This document shows positions 1-8,491 of a stretch of DNA of 64,000 nt, in pieces. Both the position numbers and the translations under genes were made by a program. Origin of the DNA: Suilimivivens sp964402925 (GTDB lineage: Bacteria > Bacillota > Clostridia > Lachnospirales > Lachnospiraceae); assembly GCA_964402925.1 (NCBI GenBank), contig CAYOED010000003.1, forward strand, positions 56,037 through 120,036. Reading direction: 5' to 3'. Under the pieces are notes generated by a model, which was not told where the DNA came from, did not search any database, and worked only from the letters and a program-made list of their open reading frames with translations. Positions within the stretch are counted from its first letter, which is position 1; every line of letters begins with the position of its first letter.

Positions 1-281
1 AACAATAACGAGCGGCAGGTCAATTTTCCCATTTCGCCCGCCCCAAAAATGATGATACCTTTTTCCCTGTTCTCAGGATTTCTGTCATAATATTGATCCA
101 GCCATCCACAACCATACTCTCGTTCCCTGACCGACAATATATCATCCAATTGGCTATAAAAAACATCCTTATCCCTATTTACAAAATAAGAAAATCTTGC
201 ATCAAACAGCTGCTCTGATTCTGCATCTTGTAATTTGTCAACAAAACCATTAAGCATCCGTATATTTTCCCTATATTCCAT
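1..281 (-). CDS. N-terminal part of a Rossmann-domain protein, cut by the window edge
   Basis: An open frame of 93 codons begins with ATG at 281 behind an AAGGAG ribosome site 8 nt upstream and runs off the left edge. The first ~75 residues are charged and unrecognised; residues 76-84 read IIIFGAGEM, the glycine-rich start of a Rossmann-like fold that recurs in many proteins of this island. It is the last visible gene of the minus-strand operon starting at 16504. The enzymatic domain, if there is one, lies outside the window, so no function is assigned. Confidence 0.75.
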   Translation of the reverse strand, partial: MEYRENIRMLNGFVDKLQDAESEQLFDARFSYFVNRDKDVFYSQLDDILSVREREYGCGWLDQYYDRNPENREKGIIIFGAGEMGKLTCRSLL

Positions 282-326
282 AACCAATCTCCTTTATCAC
301 TTTCTGCTCCATGCCTCTTTAATTTC

Positions 327-1637
327 TCACACATATATGCAAATATCACCTTCCGCAACTCCCATGTCCAGAAGCTGTTCTTTCATCTCTGCTGCGTGTT
401 TTTCATTTGCAATCAGATATTTTGCTCTATCAAACTGTGCTTTTGCCTGTTCCGGAGAGTTAACGACAATATTATTGACTTTTGTTCCCCACAATTCATG
501 ATTATTGTCTATAAAACACCCGATTTGATAAGTCTGATCCTCCAACCATTTACAAGCTTCATATCCGTAATGCCCGCCGCCAAAAATGATAATTGAGTAT
601 TCTCCTGGCTGTCCTATCGTATTCCTGATCTTTTGCTTATGAGCCTTACACTTTTCTATGTAATACGCCTCAGATACTAAAAGCATTTCCAACTTATTCC
701 ATACCTCTGGATGAAAAACAGTACGGTCTATCAGATTATTCTTAAGCGCTTCCTTAAGCTGCTGCCGGAACCACGCATAATACTCTGACTTCTTTGCAGC
801 ATCTATTTTCAATTTCCCTTCTTCCAAGCCTTCACAGCAGTAAATAAAGGATTTCGCCATTCGACAGTAAAAAGCGCGCAGCCACTCGTCATTCTCTTCT
901 TCTGTCTGTAACCGCTGATACAGCCGAAGATATTCCTGATAAGCATACTGCAATCCTTTTCCTGAATTAGCTGATGCCCCTTCCCTGTCAGTACAGTATC
1001 GATAATAGGACTCTTTTAGATATAGCGCTTTCTTCGCAAAGATATTTATCTGATAAACAAATCCTATATCCTGATAAGCCGCTCCCGGCGTCTCTGCCAG
1101 AGATATATTATTTTTTATTAAAAATTCCTTTTTATAGACAGCATTCCACAGATAATTGTCATCAGCTGCAACTGCAGAATGCTTTGCAGGTTCTATTATT
1201 TTTCCATACAAATCATTCATCTGGAGGGCATATCTTCTAAGAAAAATTCGTTTTCCATCATTTTGCGTATGATAAAGCGTGTAATCACTCTTCACATAAT
1301 CACAGTCATGTAAAACTGCCTCGTGATATAATCGTTCATACATCTGAGCATCTGCGTAATCGTCTGTCTCCAAGATGGCAATATACTCACCTTGTGCCAT
1401 ATCAATTCCCATGTTCACTTGATATCCATAGCTTTTCACATCACTGCGGCACAATATAATCCTTTCATCAACCTTTGCCAATTCGGACAAAATTTCCCAT
1501 GTGCCATCGTCAGAGCCAGCATCAATACAGAGCATTTCAATCTCTCTTAATGTCTGCCCCATCACACTGCGCACAGCTTCCTCAATGTAATTCCTTACAT
1601 TAAGCGACGGAAGAATCACTGATACTTTCACTTTCAT
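327..1637 (-). CDS. Family 2 glycosyltransferase with C-terminal Rossmann-like domain
   Basis: 436 aa. Residues 3-110 are a GT-A family 2 domain: VSVILPSLN near the N-terminus, DAGSDD at 39-44 and ETDD at 90-93 as the DXD-type nucleotide-sugar/metal site. It should transfer a sugar from an NDP-sugar in the cytoplasm; donor and acceptor are unknown. From residue 347 a separate ~90-residue domain (IIIFGGGHYG, then CFIDNN about 28 residues on) matches the Rossmann-like module shared with neighbouring proteins. Its start codon overlaps the upstream GT4 gene by 4 nt (ATGA), which implies translational coupling. GT2 fold confidence is high; the role of the tail is unknown. Confidence 0.9.
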   Translation of the reverse strand: MKVKVSVILPSLNVRNYIEEAVRSVMGQTLREIEMLCIDAGSDDGTWEILSELAKVDERIILCRSDVKSYGYQVNMGIDMAQGEYIAILETDDYADAQMYERLYHEAVLHDCDYVKSDYTLYHTQNDGKRIFLRRYALQMNDLYGKIIEPAKHSAVAADDNYLWNAVYKKEFLIKNNISLAETPGAAYQDIGFVYQINIFAKKALYLKESYYRYCTDREGASANSGKGLQYAYQEYLRLYQRLQTEEENDEWLRAFYCRMAKSFIYCCEGLEEGKLKIDAAKKSEYYAWFRQQLKEALKNNLIDRTVFHPEVWNKLEMLLVSEAYYIEKCKAHKQKIRNTIGQPGEYSIIIFGGGHYGYEACKWLEDQTYQIGCFIDNNHELWGTKVNNIVVNSPEQAKAQFDRAKYLIANEKHAAEMKEQLLDMGVAEGDICIYV

Positions 1638-2812
1638 TGTTTCTCCTTCAATTCCTCAATCAAGTCACTGATATCCGCAACCACCTTATCCCAACTATAA
1701 TTCTCCTTTACAAATTTATATCCATTCTCACGCATCTGCATGTATGCCTCTTCATGGGAAAGAATACAATTGAGTCCTGCTTCAAATTCAAAAAAGTCCG
1801 TATAATACAGCCCTGCATTGCTCCTGATGCACTGCCCCTTAAGCACGGCGCATCTCCCATTAACAAGCACTGGTCTCCCTGCCGCCATACTTTCCAGAAT
1901 GACGAGCGAAAGACTCTCATACTCTGAAGGCATTACAAGAAGTTTCGCATTCTCAAGCACTGCTGTTTTTTCTTCTTCTGTGACAAACCCAGCATATATA
2001 ATATCTTCCGAATAGGTCAGCAACATCTTATCATCTATTTTTCCGAGAACAATTAGTTTTAACTGCGAAGGATTTCTCCTTTTATATTCAATAAAATCAC
2101 GATTCAACTCACTGAAATTCTTTCCGTTACTTACCCTGCCCACATAAACAATATAATTATCCTTATATTGTTTGATACGCTCAGGCAGCTCATACACTCC
2201 TGTTTCCGGAAGGTCTATTCCCACGCAGGTCAGCCTTGATGGTCTCTGCTGTGTATGAAAATTCTTTATAATAAATTCTTTCTCCTCTACACTATTATAC
2301 AGAAAAGCCGCAGGCGACTGAAAGACTTCACGATAAATCGGCAGACGGACACTTGCATCATCATGGGCAGTAGCTAACAAAATACTATTTTTTAGGTGAA
2401 GCCCCATACCCTTTACCGTCAGATAAAACGCATAAGTAATGAAAATGACTGCCTCATATTTGTCCGCATTTTCCTCCAAAAATGGAATAAAAGACGGACA
2501 ATATGGTCCCATCTGGGAAATCCACTCTTCCTCAATTTCTTTTTCACCTTTTCCCACTTTCTTTGACAGTTCATCAAAGAGAATATCATCTCTAATCTTT
2601 TCGACCGGGAACCTATGGACATTTACCTGATTGATGATTTCCACACCTTCTTTATAGGCATTGTCCCATGGAAGGGTATTTCTCGCGCAGGATGTCAATA
2701 CATCAACTTCATACCGTGACACCATATGTTCCGCTAAAACCCGGCAATGGTATTCTGCACCGCCATTTACATCTAATCCATATCTATGTACTACCAAGGC
2801 AATTTTTTTCAT
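1634..2812 (-). CDS. GT4-type (GT-B) glycosyltransferase
   Basis: 392 aa, normal length for the family. The N-terminal GT-B half contains VHRYGLDVNGGAEYHCRVLA, the acceptor-side GGAE motif typical of GT4 enzymes. The C-terminal half has IVYVGRVSNGKNF and the retaining-transferase EX7E motif in EYESLSLVILESMAAGRPVL. It should act in the cytoplasm on an NDP-sugar. An AGGAAGGAG ribosome site lies just upstream of ATG 2812. It is coupled to the following GT2 gene by a 4-nt overlap, so the two probably add successive sugars. Specificity cannot be read from sequence. Confidence 0.9.
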   Translation of the reverse strand: MKKIALVVHRYGLDVNGGAEYHCRVLAEHMVSRYEVDVLTSCARNTLPWDNAYKEGVEIINQVNVHRFPVEKIRDDILFDELSKKVGKGEKEIEEEWISQMGPYCPSFIPFLEENADKYEAVIFITYAFYLTVKGMGLHLKNSILLATAHDDASVRLPIYREVFQSPAAFLYNSVEEKEFIIKNFHTQQRPSRLTCVGIDLPETGVYELPERIKQYKDNYIVYVGRVSNGKNFSELNRDFIEYKRRNPSQLKLIVLGKIDDKMLLTYSEDIIYAGFVTEEEKTAVLENAKLLVMPSEYESLSLVILESMAAGRPVLVNGRCAVLKGQCIRSNAGLYYTDFFEFEAGLNCILSHEEAYMQMRENGYKFVKENYSWDKVVADISDLIEELKEKQ

Positions 2813-2864
2813 GATGCTCCTTCCTCAACCACCCTATCGGATTGTTACTATGAAATGATACTTT

Positions 2865-3302
2865 TTATGCCTCAATTATCAACCCTGTATTTTTTATATT
2901 AAATATCACAATATTTTCAATATCCACATCCATATGAACCAGTTGGCGCAGGATCTCATTTTCGTAATCCTTCGGAGTTATCACAAAACAGGCGTCAGGA
3001 TATTTTTCTACTGCATCCTGCGGAGATATGATTTCTAAGCCATCAACAATTTTCCCCACCGCCTTGCCATTATTATCACAGAAACACTGAACCGTATCGA
3101 TCCCTTCACGTTTTAATGCGGCTAATATCGTTTCCCCATATTTGCCTGCCCCAAACAGCACTAATCTTTTTGGTTCCTTAAGTATCTTGATGAGTTTACG
3201 ATAATAGAAAGTAGTAAAATATAAATCGCTCAGACAGGGCTTCGCTTCTGCTATTTCTTTATAGATTTCTTCCATTGCCTGCTGTGTGTTAAATTTTTTC
3301 AT
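2865..3302 (-). CDS. Stand-alone Rossmann-like domain protein
   Basis: 145 aa from ATG 3302. After a ~45-residue helical N-terminus (MKKFNTQQAMEEIY...) the rest is one Rossmann-like module: LVLFGAGKYGE, then CFCDNN, EIISPQD and a final IENIVIFN strand. This pattern is fused to enzymes elsewhere in the island but is free-standing here. No catalytic domain is present. An earlier start at 3368 would overlap the upstream methyltransferase gene by 56 nt; the 3302 start is preferred because it begins the recognisable protein, although its AAGGAG is 13 nt away. It could be a partner or scaffold for the other domain-bearing proteins; this is inference. Confidence 0.75.
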   Translation of the reverse strand: MKKFNTQQAMEEIYKEIAEAKPCLSDLYFTTFYYRKLIKILKEPKRLVLFGAGKYGETILAALKREGIDTVQCFCDNNGKAVGKIVDGLEIISPQDAVEKYPDACFVITPKDYENEILRQLVHMDVDIENIVIFNIKNTGLIIEA

Positions 3303-3312
3303 ATGAACAACC

Positions 3313-4437
3313 TTACTCCTTTTCAAACACAAACAACCTTGATTCATCTGCCTGACCAGTTGAATCATCTGGATGTACTTCTAAGGGAATACACCCATTA
3401 TCATACGCTATCTCAAATATCCTTTTTTGAGGAAGAACATGCATTTCAACCATATCTGTCCTTATTTCTTCATTAATATACCTATTATAATCAAACTGAT
3501 AATCACCTTTGTAAGTTGGAACCTGAAATATTGCAGTCCCATGAGACTTTAAACATTGCAACATCGAAGTAATTATATACTCAATAACAGGAGGACAATT
3601 ATGCTGTAATACAATATACGAATACACAACATCGACCTTCGGAAGCTTACCATAATCATCCACATTCGTCATCAGAAAGAACTCAACATTTTTATCTGTT
3701 ACAGCCTGTTTGGCAATTTCCAAATTACCCTTTGAAATATCAATCGCCATCACTTTCTTAAATAAACGCGCAAGTTTTTTAGTAATACGCCCACAGCCAC
3801 ATCCAATTTCAACAATATCCAAATTTTTAAGATCACTCCAGTTTTCTATCTTATTATTTCTTTTTAATATTGAAGTAATCTTAACAATTTCTCTCTGCCC
3901 TTGGGCATAAAATTTATCAATTGATTCCTTATTTATATTTTGGCTTTTGAATTCGTCATGCGTAACAACCGACCAATAGGGATCTTGTTCTCCAAAAGCC
4001 CTCCATATCTTCTGTGTTCTTTCAAACACTTTTTCAATTTGCTCCCTATTGCAAATATCAATTTGCATCTTTCTTCCCAGATAGCTAAAGCCGCTTCCTA
4101 TTTTTTTCTCTTCCTCTGCTATGTCAATTATTTTATTCCCAAATTCCCCTTGCAAGCTATTTCTGAGTTCGTACCATATTTCCTTATTATCCGACGATAA
4201 TAATATTACATAGTCTTCTTTAATTTTCTCCAAATCGTCAAGACACAATACATTTTTATCTTCATTAGACAGCCTGTTATCTACAACTGCTAATTCTGCA
4301 ACCTCAAATTCTTCATTTAATATTTCTTTGACCCGTTTTCCCTTCACCCCATATGGATAAATAACAAATGAATTAATTCCACCCTCTAAACATCTTATTA
4401 TCGCAGATACAATCCTTTCATCATCTATGCTCCCCAT
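3313..4437 (-). CDS. SAM-dependent class I methyltransferase with degenerate N-terminal Rossmann-like module
   Basis: 374 aa from ATG 4437, chosen over ATG 4464 because AAAGGAG lies 8 nt upstream of it. The N-terminal ~100 residues resemble the island's Rossmann-like module but with a damaged glycine loop (YPYGVKGK). The middle contains a methyltransferase motif I, VEIGCGCGRI, followed by VMAIDISKGNLEIAKQ and DVVYSYIVLQH, a classic SAM-binding arrangement. It probably methylates a glycan intermediate or glycan-bearing product in the cytoplasm. It lies between a GT2 fusion and a stand-alone module gene in the same operon. Substrate unknown. Confidence 0.85.
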   Translation of the reverse strand: MGSIDDERIVSAIIRCLEGGINSFVIYPYGVKGKRVKEILNEEFEVAELAVVDNRLSNEDKNVLCLDDLEKIKEDYVILLSSDNKEIWYELRNSLQGEFGNKIIDIAEEEKKIGSGFSYLGRKMQIDICNREQIEKVFERTQKIWRAFGEQDPYWSVVTHDEFKSQNINKESIDKFYAQGQREIVKITSILKRNNKIENWSDLKNLDIVEIGCGCGRITKKLARLFKKVMAIDISKGNLEIAKQAVTDKNVEFFLMTNVDDYGKLPKVDVVYSYIVLQHNCPPVIEYIITSMLQCLKSHGTAIFQVPTYKGDYQFDYNRYINEEIRTDMVEMHVLPQKRIFEIAYDNGCIPLEVHPDDSTGQADESRLFVFEKE

Positions 4438-4460
4438 TCTGCTACTCCTTTCCCTGTACT

Positions 4461-5633
4461 TCATTGAACACCAACTATTATTTTTTCTCTATTCACTCCA
4501 CAAGAAATCAATTGGTTAGTTATTTCTGCTGCCACCTCCGCATTACTTACAGCAAGAACAACATAATCATATTGCTGCGTATGCAGTGCATCCATGCCAA
4601 CTACGCCCATCTGCCTTAATTCTTCTCGCTGGTATCCCTTATCTACCCACGCGGCAATGGTACAATATCCCGACAGAATTACTTGATGATGGAATATCCT
4701 TCCCACATATCCGGCTCCATATAAGATAATGGATCCTCCCTGAGGTATCGTGCCAAATGGGAACATAAATTTCGTAGACTCTACAAATCCGCTGGGGTTT
4801 CCCTGCCATATCATCATACGCATATAGCGGTCAAGCTGGGGCATCATACACTTACAATAGGCAGTCTTTTGAAACTTTGCGGCAAGATAAAGATATAGTC
4901 TTGCCGTATTTTCATAATAATCCACTCTCCTATTGGCCGTCACCGATTCGCCATGAATACGATAATGATATTTTGCATCCCCTGTTATGACGGCTTTTTG
5001 AACATTAAGCAGATACGGATATACTACTGCAACATCTTCACCGTCATAAATCCTTGCATCAATATCTTCGCAACACAAATCCAATAATTGTTTTCTATAA
5101 AATTTATTCCACATATAAGGTAAAATACCAAACTCATAAAAAGCTTCGTAATGTAACATTCTGGGATAGACATCATTGCTCAATCCCAGAACATCATATA
5201 TACCCGGAGAAATCTTGTTTTGCACAATTTCCGGACAAATTCCATTCTCTCTGATGCAGCCGGTGATTACAATATCTGCTTTTTCATGCTCCATCTGCCA
5301 GACTCCCGTTTCAAGAAAATCCGCATCAATCCAATCGTCTGCATCAACAAATGCAATATAATCTCCGCGTGATGCCGTGAGTCCTGCATTCCGGGCGCAG
5401 ACGACACCTTCATTTCTCTTATGTATCACATGCAGCCGTCCATCCTGCCTGGCAAATTGGTCACAGATATACCCCGAATCATCCGTTGAACCATCATCCA
5501 CCAAAATCGCCTCAAAGTTTTGATATGTCTGATTCATAATGGAGCTTAAACACATCTGCAAATATTTGCCGGCATTATAGATTGGTACGACCACTGATAT
5601 TTTTATATCAGTTTTTAATTTTTTTTTTCTCAA
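4461..5633 (-). CDS. Family 2 glycosyltransferase with C-terminal Rossmann-like domain; TTG start followed by A10
   Basis: 390 aa. GT-A motifs are clear: SVVVPIYNAGKYL, VDDGSTDD at 45-52 and DADD at 97-100. From residue 300 the shared module follows (IILYGAGYVG, then AAWVDKG). The start appears to be TTG at 5633, with GAGG about 7 nt upstream and only 2 nt after the previous stop. The codons directly after it form a run of ten A (coding strand 5629-5620), a slippage-prone tract at the very start of the gene that could vary expression. The substrate is unknown; by context it adds a sugar to the same glycan as the neighbouring transferases. Confidence 0.88.
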   Translation of the reverse strand: MRKKKLKTDIKISVVVPIYNAGKYLQMCLSSIMNQTYQNFEAILVDDGSTDDSGYICDQFARQDGRLHVIHKRNEGVVCARNAGLTASRGDYIAFVDADDWIDADFLETGVWQMEHEKADIVITGCIRENGICPEIVQNKISPGIYDVLGLSNDVYPRMLHYEAFYEFGILPYMWNKFYRKQLLDLCCEDIDARIYDGEDVAVVYPYLLNVQKAVITGDAKYHYRIHGESVTANRRVDYYENTARLYLYLAAKFQKTAYCKCMMPQLDRYMRMMIWQGNPSGFVESTKFMFPFGTIPQGGSIILYGAGYVGRIFHHQVILSGYCTIAAWVDKGYQREELRQMGVVGMDALHTQQYDYVVLAVSNAEVAAEITNQLISCGVNREKIIVGVQ

Positions 5634-5635
5634 GC

Positions 5636-6124
5636 TTATACCTCATATAAAATATCTTCCAACGAAACAATAGGATAATCTACCTTCTCACTTAGCATCG
5701 TCTCAATCTCATCAAAATAATAGATTGCCGTTACAACAATTACATCCACCGGCTCCAACTCGTCATCCGGAGTAACAACATCTACATCTGCATAAATTGT
5801 ATCAGCATTCTTATCAATGATATATTGTACATTAATGCCTGTGCCTTCCAATTCATCATACAGACGCTCTCCTAACTCCTTCATACCATAAATTGCCACT
5901 GTCTTGTAGTTATTCCGCTCGAAAAATTCTACCAGTGTCTTTCCTTCCTGCCGTATGCGAAGCCATTGGTCAAATGCCATATATAACTCATGAACCTTCG
6001 CATGTCCATCCATTAGTTCTTTGATTTTCTTCGATGACATTGAGCCAGCTGCTACACCTCCTACAGCTGCTCCCGCTGCTATTCCTGCTAATGTTGAAAC
6101 TACTCCGCCAAATCCTTTTTTCAT
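5636..6124 (-). CDS. Glycine-zipper segment joined to Rossmann-like domain
   Basis: 162 aa from ATG 6124 (GGAG 8 nt upstream). Residues 4-28 are a glycine/alanine-rich hydrophobic stretch (GFGGVVSTLAGIAAGAAVGG) of the GxxxG or glycine-zipper type, which could insert in or associate with membrane. A helical linker follows, then the shared module (VAIYGMKELGERL, YIIDKNAD, VVTPDDE) with a non-canonical glycine loop. No enzyme domain is visible. It sits between two fusion genes carrying the same module, so a membrane anchor or adaptor for a glycosylation complex is plausible but unproven. Confidence 0.75.
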   Translation of the reverse strand: MKKGFGGVVSTLAGIAAGAAVGGVAAGSMSSKKIKELMDGHAKVHELYMAFDQWLRIRQEGKTLVEFFERNNYKTVAIYGMKELGERLYDELEGTGINVQYIIDKNADTIYADVDVVTPDDELEPVDVIVVTAIYYFDEIETMLSEKVDYPIVSLEDILYEV

Positions 6125-6180
6125 ATTTCTTTCTCCCATTGTCAATTTTTTATAAACATCATCTCACCTTACTGTACGCC

Positions 6181-7317
6181 TTAAAAATTTTTCAGATAAT
6201 CGAACATGCATTTTTCTGGAAAAACATAATTTGCAATTCCTTTTCTCTGCAATTGCTCACTTATCTCTTCCCATAAGGACATATTTACTCCAATAAAGAT
6301 AATGTCATGTTCATTGTCTAGCGCTATATCTGATAAAAAATGAATTTCTGCATCATTTCCATCTCCATTTTGATTATCTGAAATAATGTAGCCCCCCAAA
6401 TCGATGCCGCATTCCGCTAATATATGATAAAACTGTCTCCCATAATTTCCATGACCATAAACATATACTCGCTTACCTCTCATACCATTTACCGATTTGT
6501 AAATTTTTAAAAACTCATCTAATTTTGACTCAATTTTCATCAATACAGATTTCTGATTCATTTCCAATGCCATATCAAACATCTTCAGATTTTCGCTTGC
6601 ATAATATTTATTATAAAAATCTCTGTATAACTGTATTTCCTGCTGTCCGGGTAAATACTTCCATGTTACCATTAATGCAGAAAATATATTATCAATATAC
6701 TTTGTTGTATCCTCAGAAACAATAAACGCTGCTATATTAGCATCCTCATATAATATCTTTAACGCTGTTACGGAGCTAAGCAGGATTCTTGTAGCAATAG
6801 CATCTTTGTTATCACTATAATGATTCATCGCTGTATCATGAAGTACAACTACACACCCCTTTTTTAAGCATGGATAATATGCCAAAAAATCCAAAATCTC
6901 TCCCGGCAACACATGAAGTGTATCCAGTATTAAAAAATCAATGCCTTTACCAATATCAGCAATACGTTCAACTGCATATTTCCCAGTGTATAATGTGTGG
7001 TCTAACTGCTTATTCAGTATTGCCTTGCATTCCTCTGCTAAGTATCCCGTCTTTTTACTTGGATCCTCGTAAAAATTCTCTAATAAATCTACTGAATATA
7101 ATTGGGCCTTTAGATTCAGCATATCGATACAGTTAAGCATAACTGCAGTTGTACCACCTGCCGCCACACCAATTTCAACTATTTTTTCGGGATTGTACTT
7201 TTTCATTAATCCACACAAAAAAGCTAATTGTCCTTCTCTCATTTCCGCTGTATATTCATTAGATAACTTACTTAAAATTTGAATAGGCTCAAAAAAAAGC
7301 TCCGCATTTAATATCAT
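6181..7317 (-). CDS. Class I methyltransferase (CmcI/Methyltransf_24-like) with C-terminal Rossmann-like domain
   Basis: 378 aa. Residues 40-230 carry a SAM-binding core with VEIGVAAGGTT at 47-57, LYSVDLL, and IDFLILDTLH followed by VVVLHDT, the arrangement seen in cephalosporin-hydroxylase-like and macrocin-O-methyltransferase-like families. From residue 282 the shared module appears (VYVYGHGNYGRQF, GYIISDNQ). It likely modifies a sugar hydroxyl or a bound glycan. It is followed 36 nt downstream by the glycine-zipper gene and preceded by a GT4 gene. Target unknown; methyltransferase fold confidence is fairly high. Confidence 0.83.
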   Translation of the reverse strand: MILNAELFFEPIQILSKLSNEYTAEMREGQLAFLCGLMKKYNPEKIVEIGVAAGGTTAVMLNCIDMLNLKAQLYSVDLLENFYEDPSKKTGYLAEECKAILNKQLDHTLYTGKYAVERIADIGKGIDFLILDTLHVLPGEILDFLAYYPCLKKGCVVVLHDTAMNHYSDNKDAIATRILLSSVTALKILYEDANIAAFIVSEDTTKYIDNIFSALMVTWKYLPGQQEIQLYRDFYNKYYASENLKMFDMALEMNQKSVLMKIESKLDEFLKIYKSVNGMRGKRVYVYGHGNYGRQFYHILAECGIDLGGYIISDNQNGDGNDAEIHFLSDIALDNEHDIIFIGVNMSLWEEISEQLQRKGIANYVFPEKCMFDYLKNF

Positions 7318-7346
7318 ATATCACCGCATCCCTTCTGTAATTTATT

Positions 7347-8444
7347 TCATAAGCAACACATTCGCCGATTTGACAAAATTCTGTAAAAACTTTTCGCCAT
7401 TTTCTCAATGCTGTAATTGTGTAGCACAAATTCTCGATTTTCCCTTATCAATTGCCTGTACGATTCTTCAGATAATTCCTGTACATATTTTATGCAAGCA
7501 TCAATCTCTTCCGGATTCTTAATCCCAAACCTCAGTCTCGGATTTTTTACCAAATCCCGCTCTACGCCTATGTCAGATACAATAACGGGTCTGCCATATG
7601 CATATGCTTCCAAGACAACATTCGGCGTTCCTTCTGCTAATGACGGTAAAACAATCAAATCCGCTTTCTCATATTCCTTTTCCAAATTTTCCACATGACC
7701 TAAAAATTCAACTTGATCATAAAGATTGTGCTTGCTTACAAACTGTTTCATTTTATTTTGATATGTCTTGTCCAGTTCTAATCCAGCAAAGATTATTTTT
7801 CTTTTGATATCTGGATATTTTTTTATATAATGAAGAAGCAACATTTGATTCTTGTCTGGCGATATCCTCGCTGGAACAAGTATCCTGCAGATTTCCCGAT
7901 TTTCTTTAACTGGTAACTGCGAAACTATCGGTTTCCCATTCCTAATTAGTTTCACCTTTCTCCCTGTCAATTTTTCCAGTTCTTCCTTTGCATACCTTGA
8001 ATTAGCAAAAATACAATTACAAAATTTTAAGCATCTCTGATAATAATGACTTGCCCCAATACCTGCCGCATCTATTCGTTCCGAATAAACAACATGTATC
8101 CCCATAATACGCATGAACGGAGCAATAGTCAAATCCGGCAGATAATGCACCAGACAGGCGCTATATTTCGTGCGTACCATACTTCGCAGCACATGGCGTA
8201 TTATAGAGAAATATAACTTCCCATACGCTCTCCCTCCATCTAGTTCGTAGAATCTTACGTTATTCATTTTTTTTGCGCTCTCGTTTAATATTGCATCATC
8301 TTTATTTAATTCATGCTCTATTATTACATCTACTTTCCACTTCTGAGTTTCCGCATATTCGATAAAATATCTAAGCTGTGTCTCTGCGCCTCCTAAGATA
8401 TATTCAGGCATTAACAAAAGAACCCGTTTTTCCCTTTTTATCAT
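7347..8444 (-). CDS. GT4-type (GT-B) glycosyltransferase
   Basis: 365 aa. The N-terminal GT-B half has LLLMPEYILGGAETQLRYF with the GGAE loop. The C-terminal half has RILVPARISPDKNQ and the EX7E motif EGTPNVVLEAYAYGRPVI. No membrane segment is seen, so it should be a cytoplasmic or peripheral enzyme using an NDP-sugar. It lies in the second glycan operon, about 30 nt upstream of the methyltransferase fusion. The ribosome site (AAGGAG) is rather far, 14 nt, from ATG 8444. Sugar specificity cannot be assigned. Confidence 0.88.
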   Translation of the reverse strand: MIKREKRVLLLMPEYILGGAETQLRYFIEYAETQKWKVDVIIEHELNKDDAILNESAKKMNNVRFYELDGGRAYGKLYFSIIRHVLRSMVRTKYSACLVHYLPDLTIAPFMRIMGIHVVYSERIDAAGIGASHYYQRCLKFCNCIFANSRYAKEELEKLTGRKVKLIRNGKPIVSQLPVKENREICRILVPARISPDKNQMLLLHYIKKYPDIKRKIIFAGLELDKTYQNKMKQFVSKHNLYDQVEFLGHVENLEKEYEKADLIVLPSLAEGTPNVVLEAYAYGRPVIVSDIGVERDLVKNPRLRFGIKNPEEIDACIKYVQELSEESYRQLIRENREFVLHNYSIEKMAKSFYRILSNRRMCCL

Positions 8445-8491
8445 CCAGCTACTTATATCTCCTTCTTCCTATTTTGACACATTGTAAGGGT

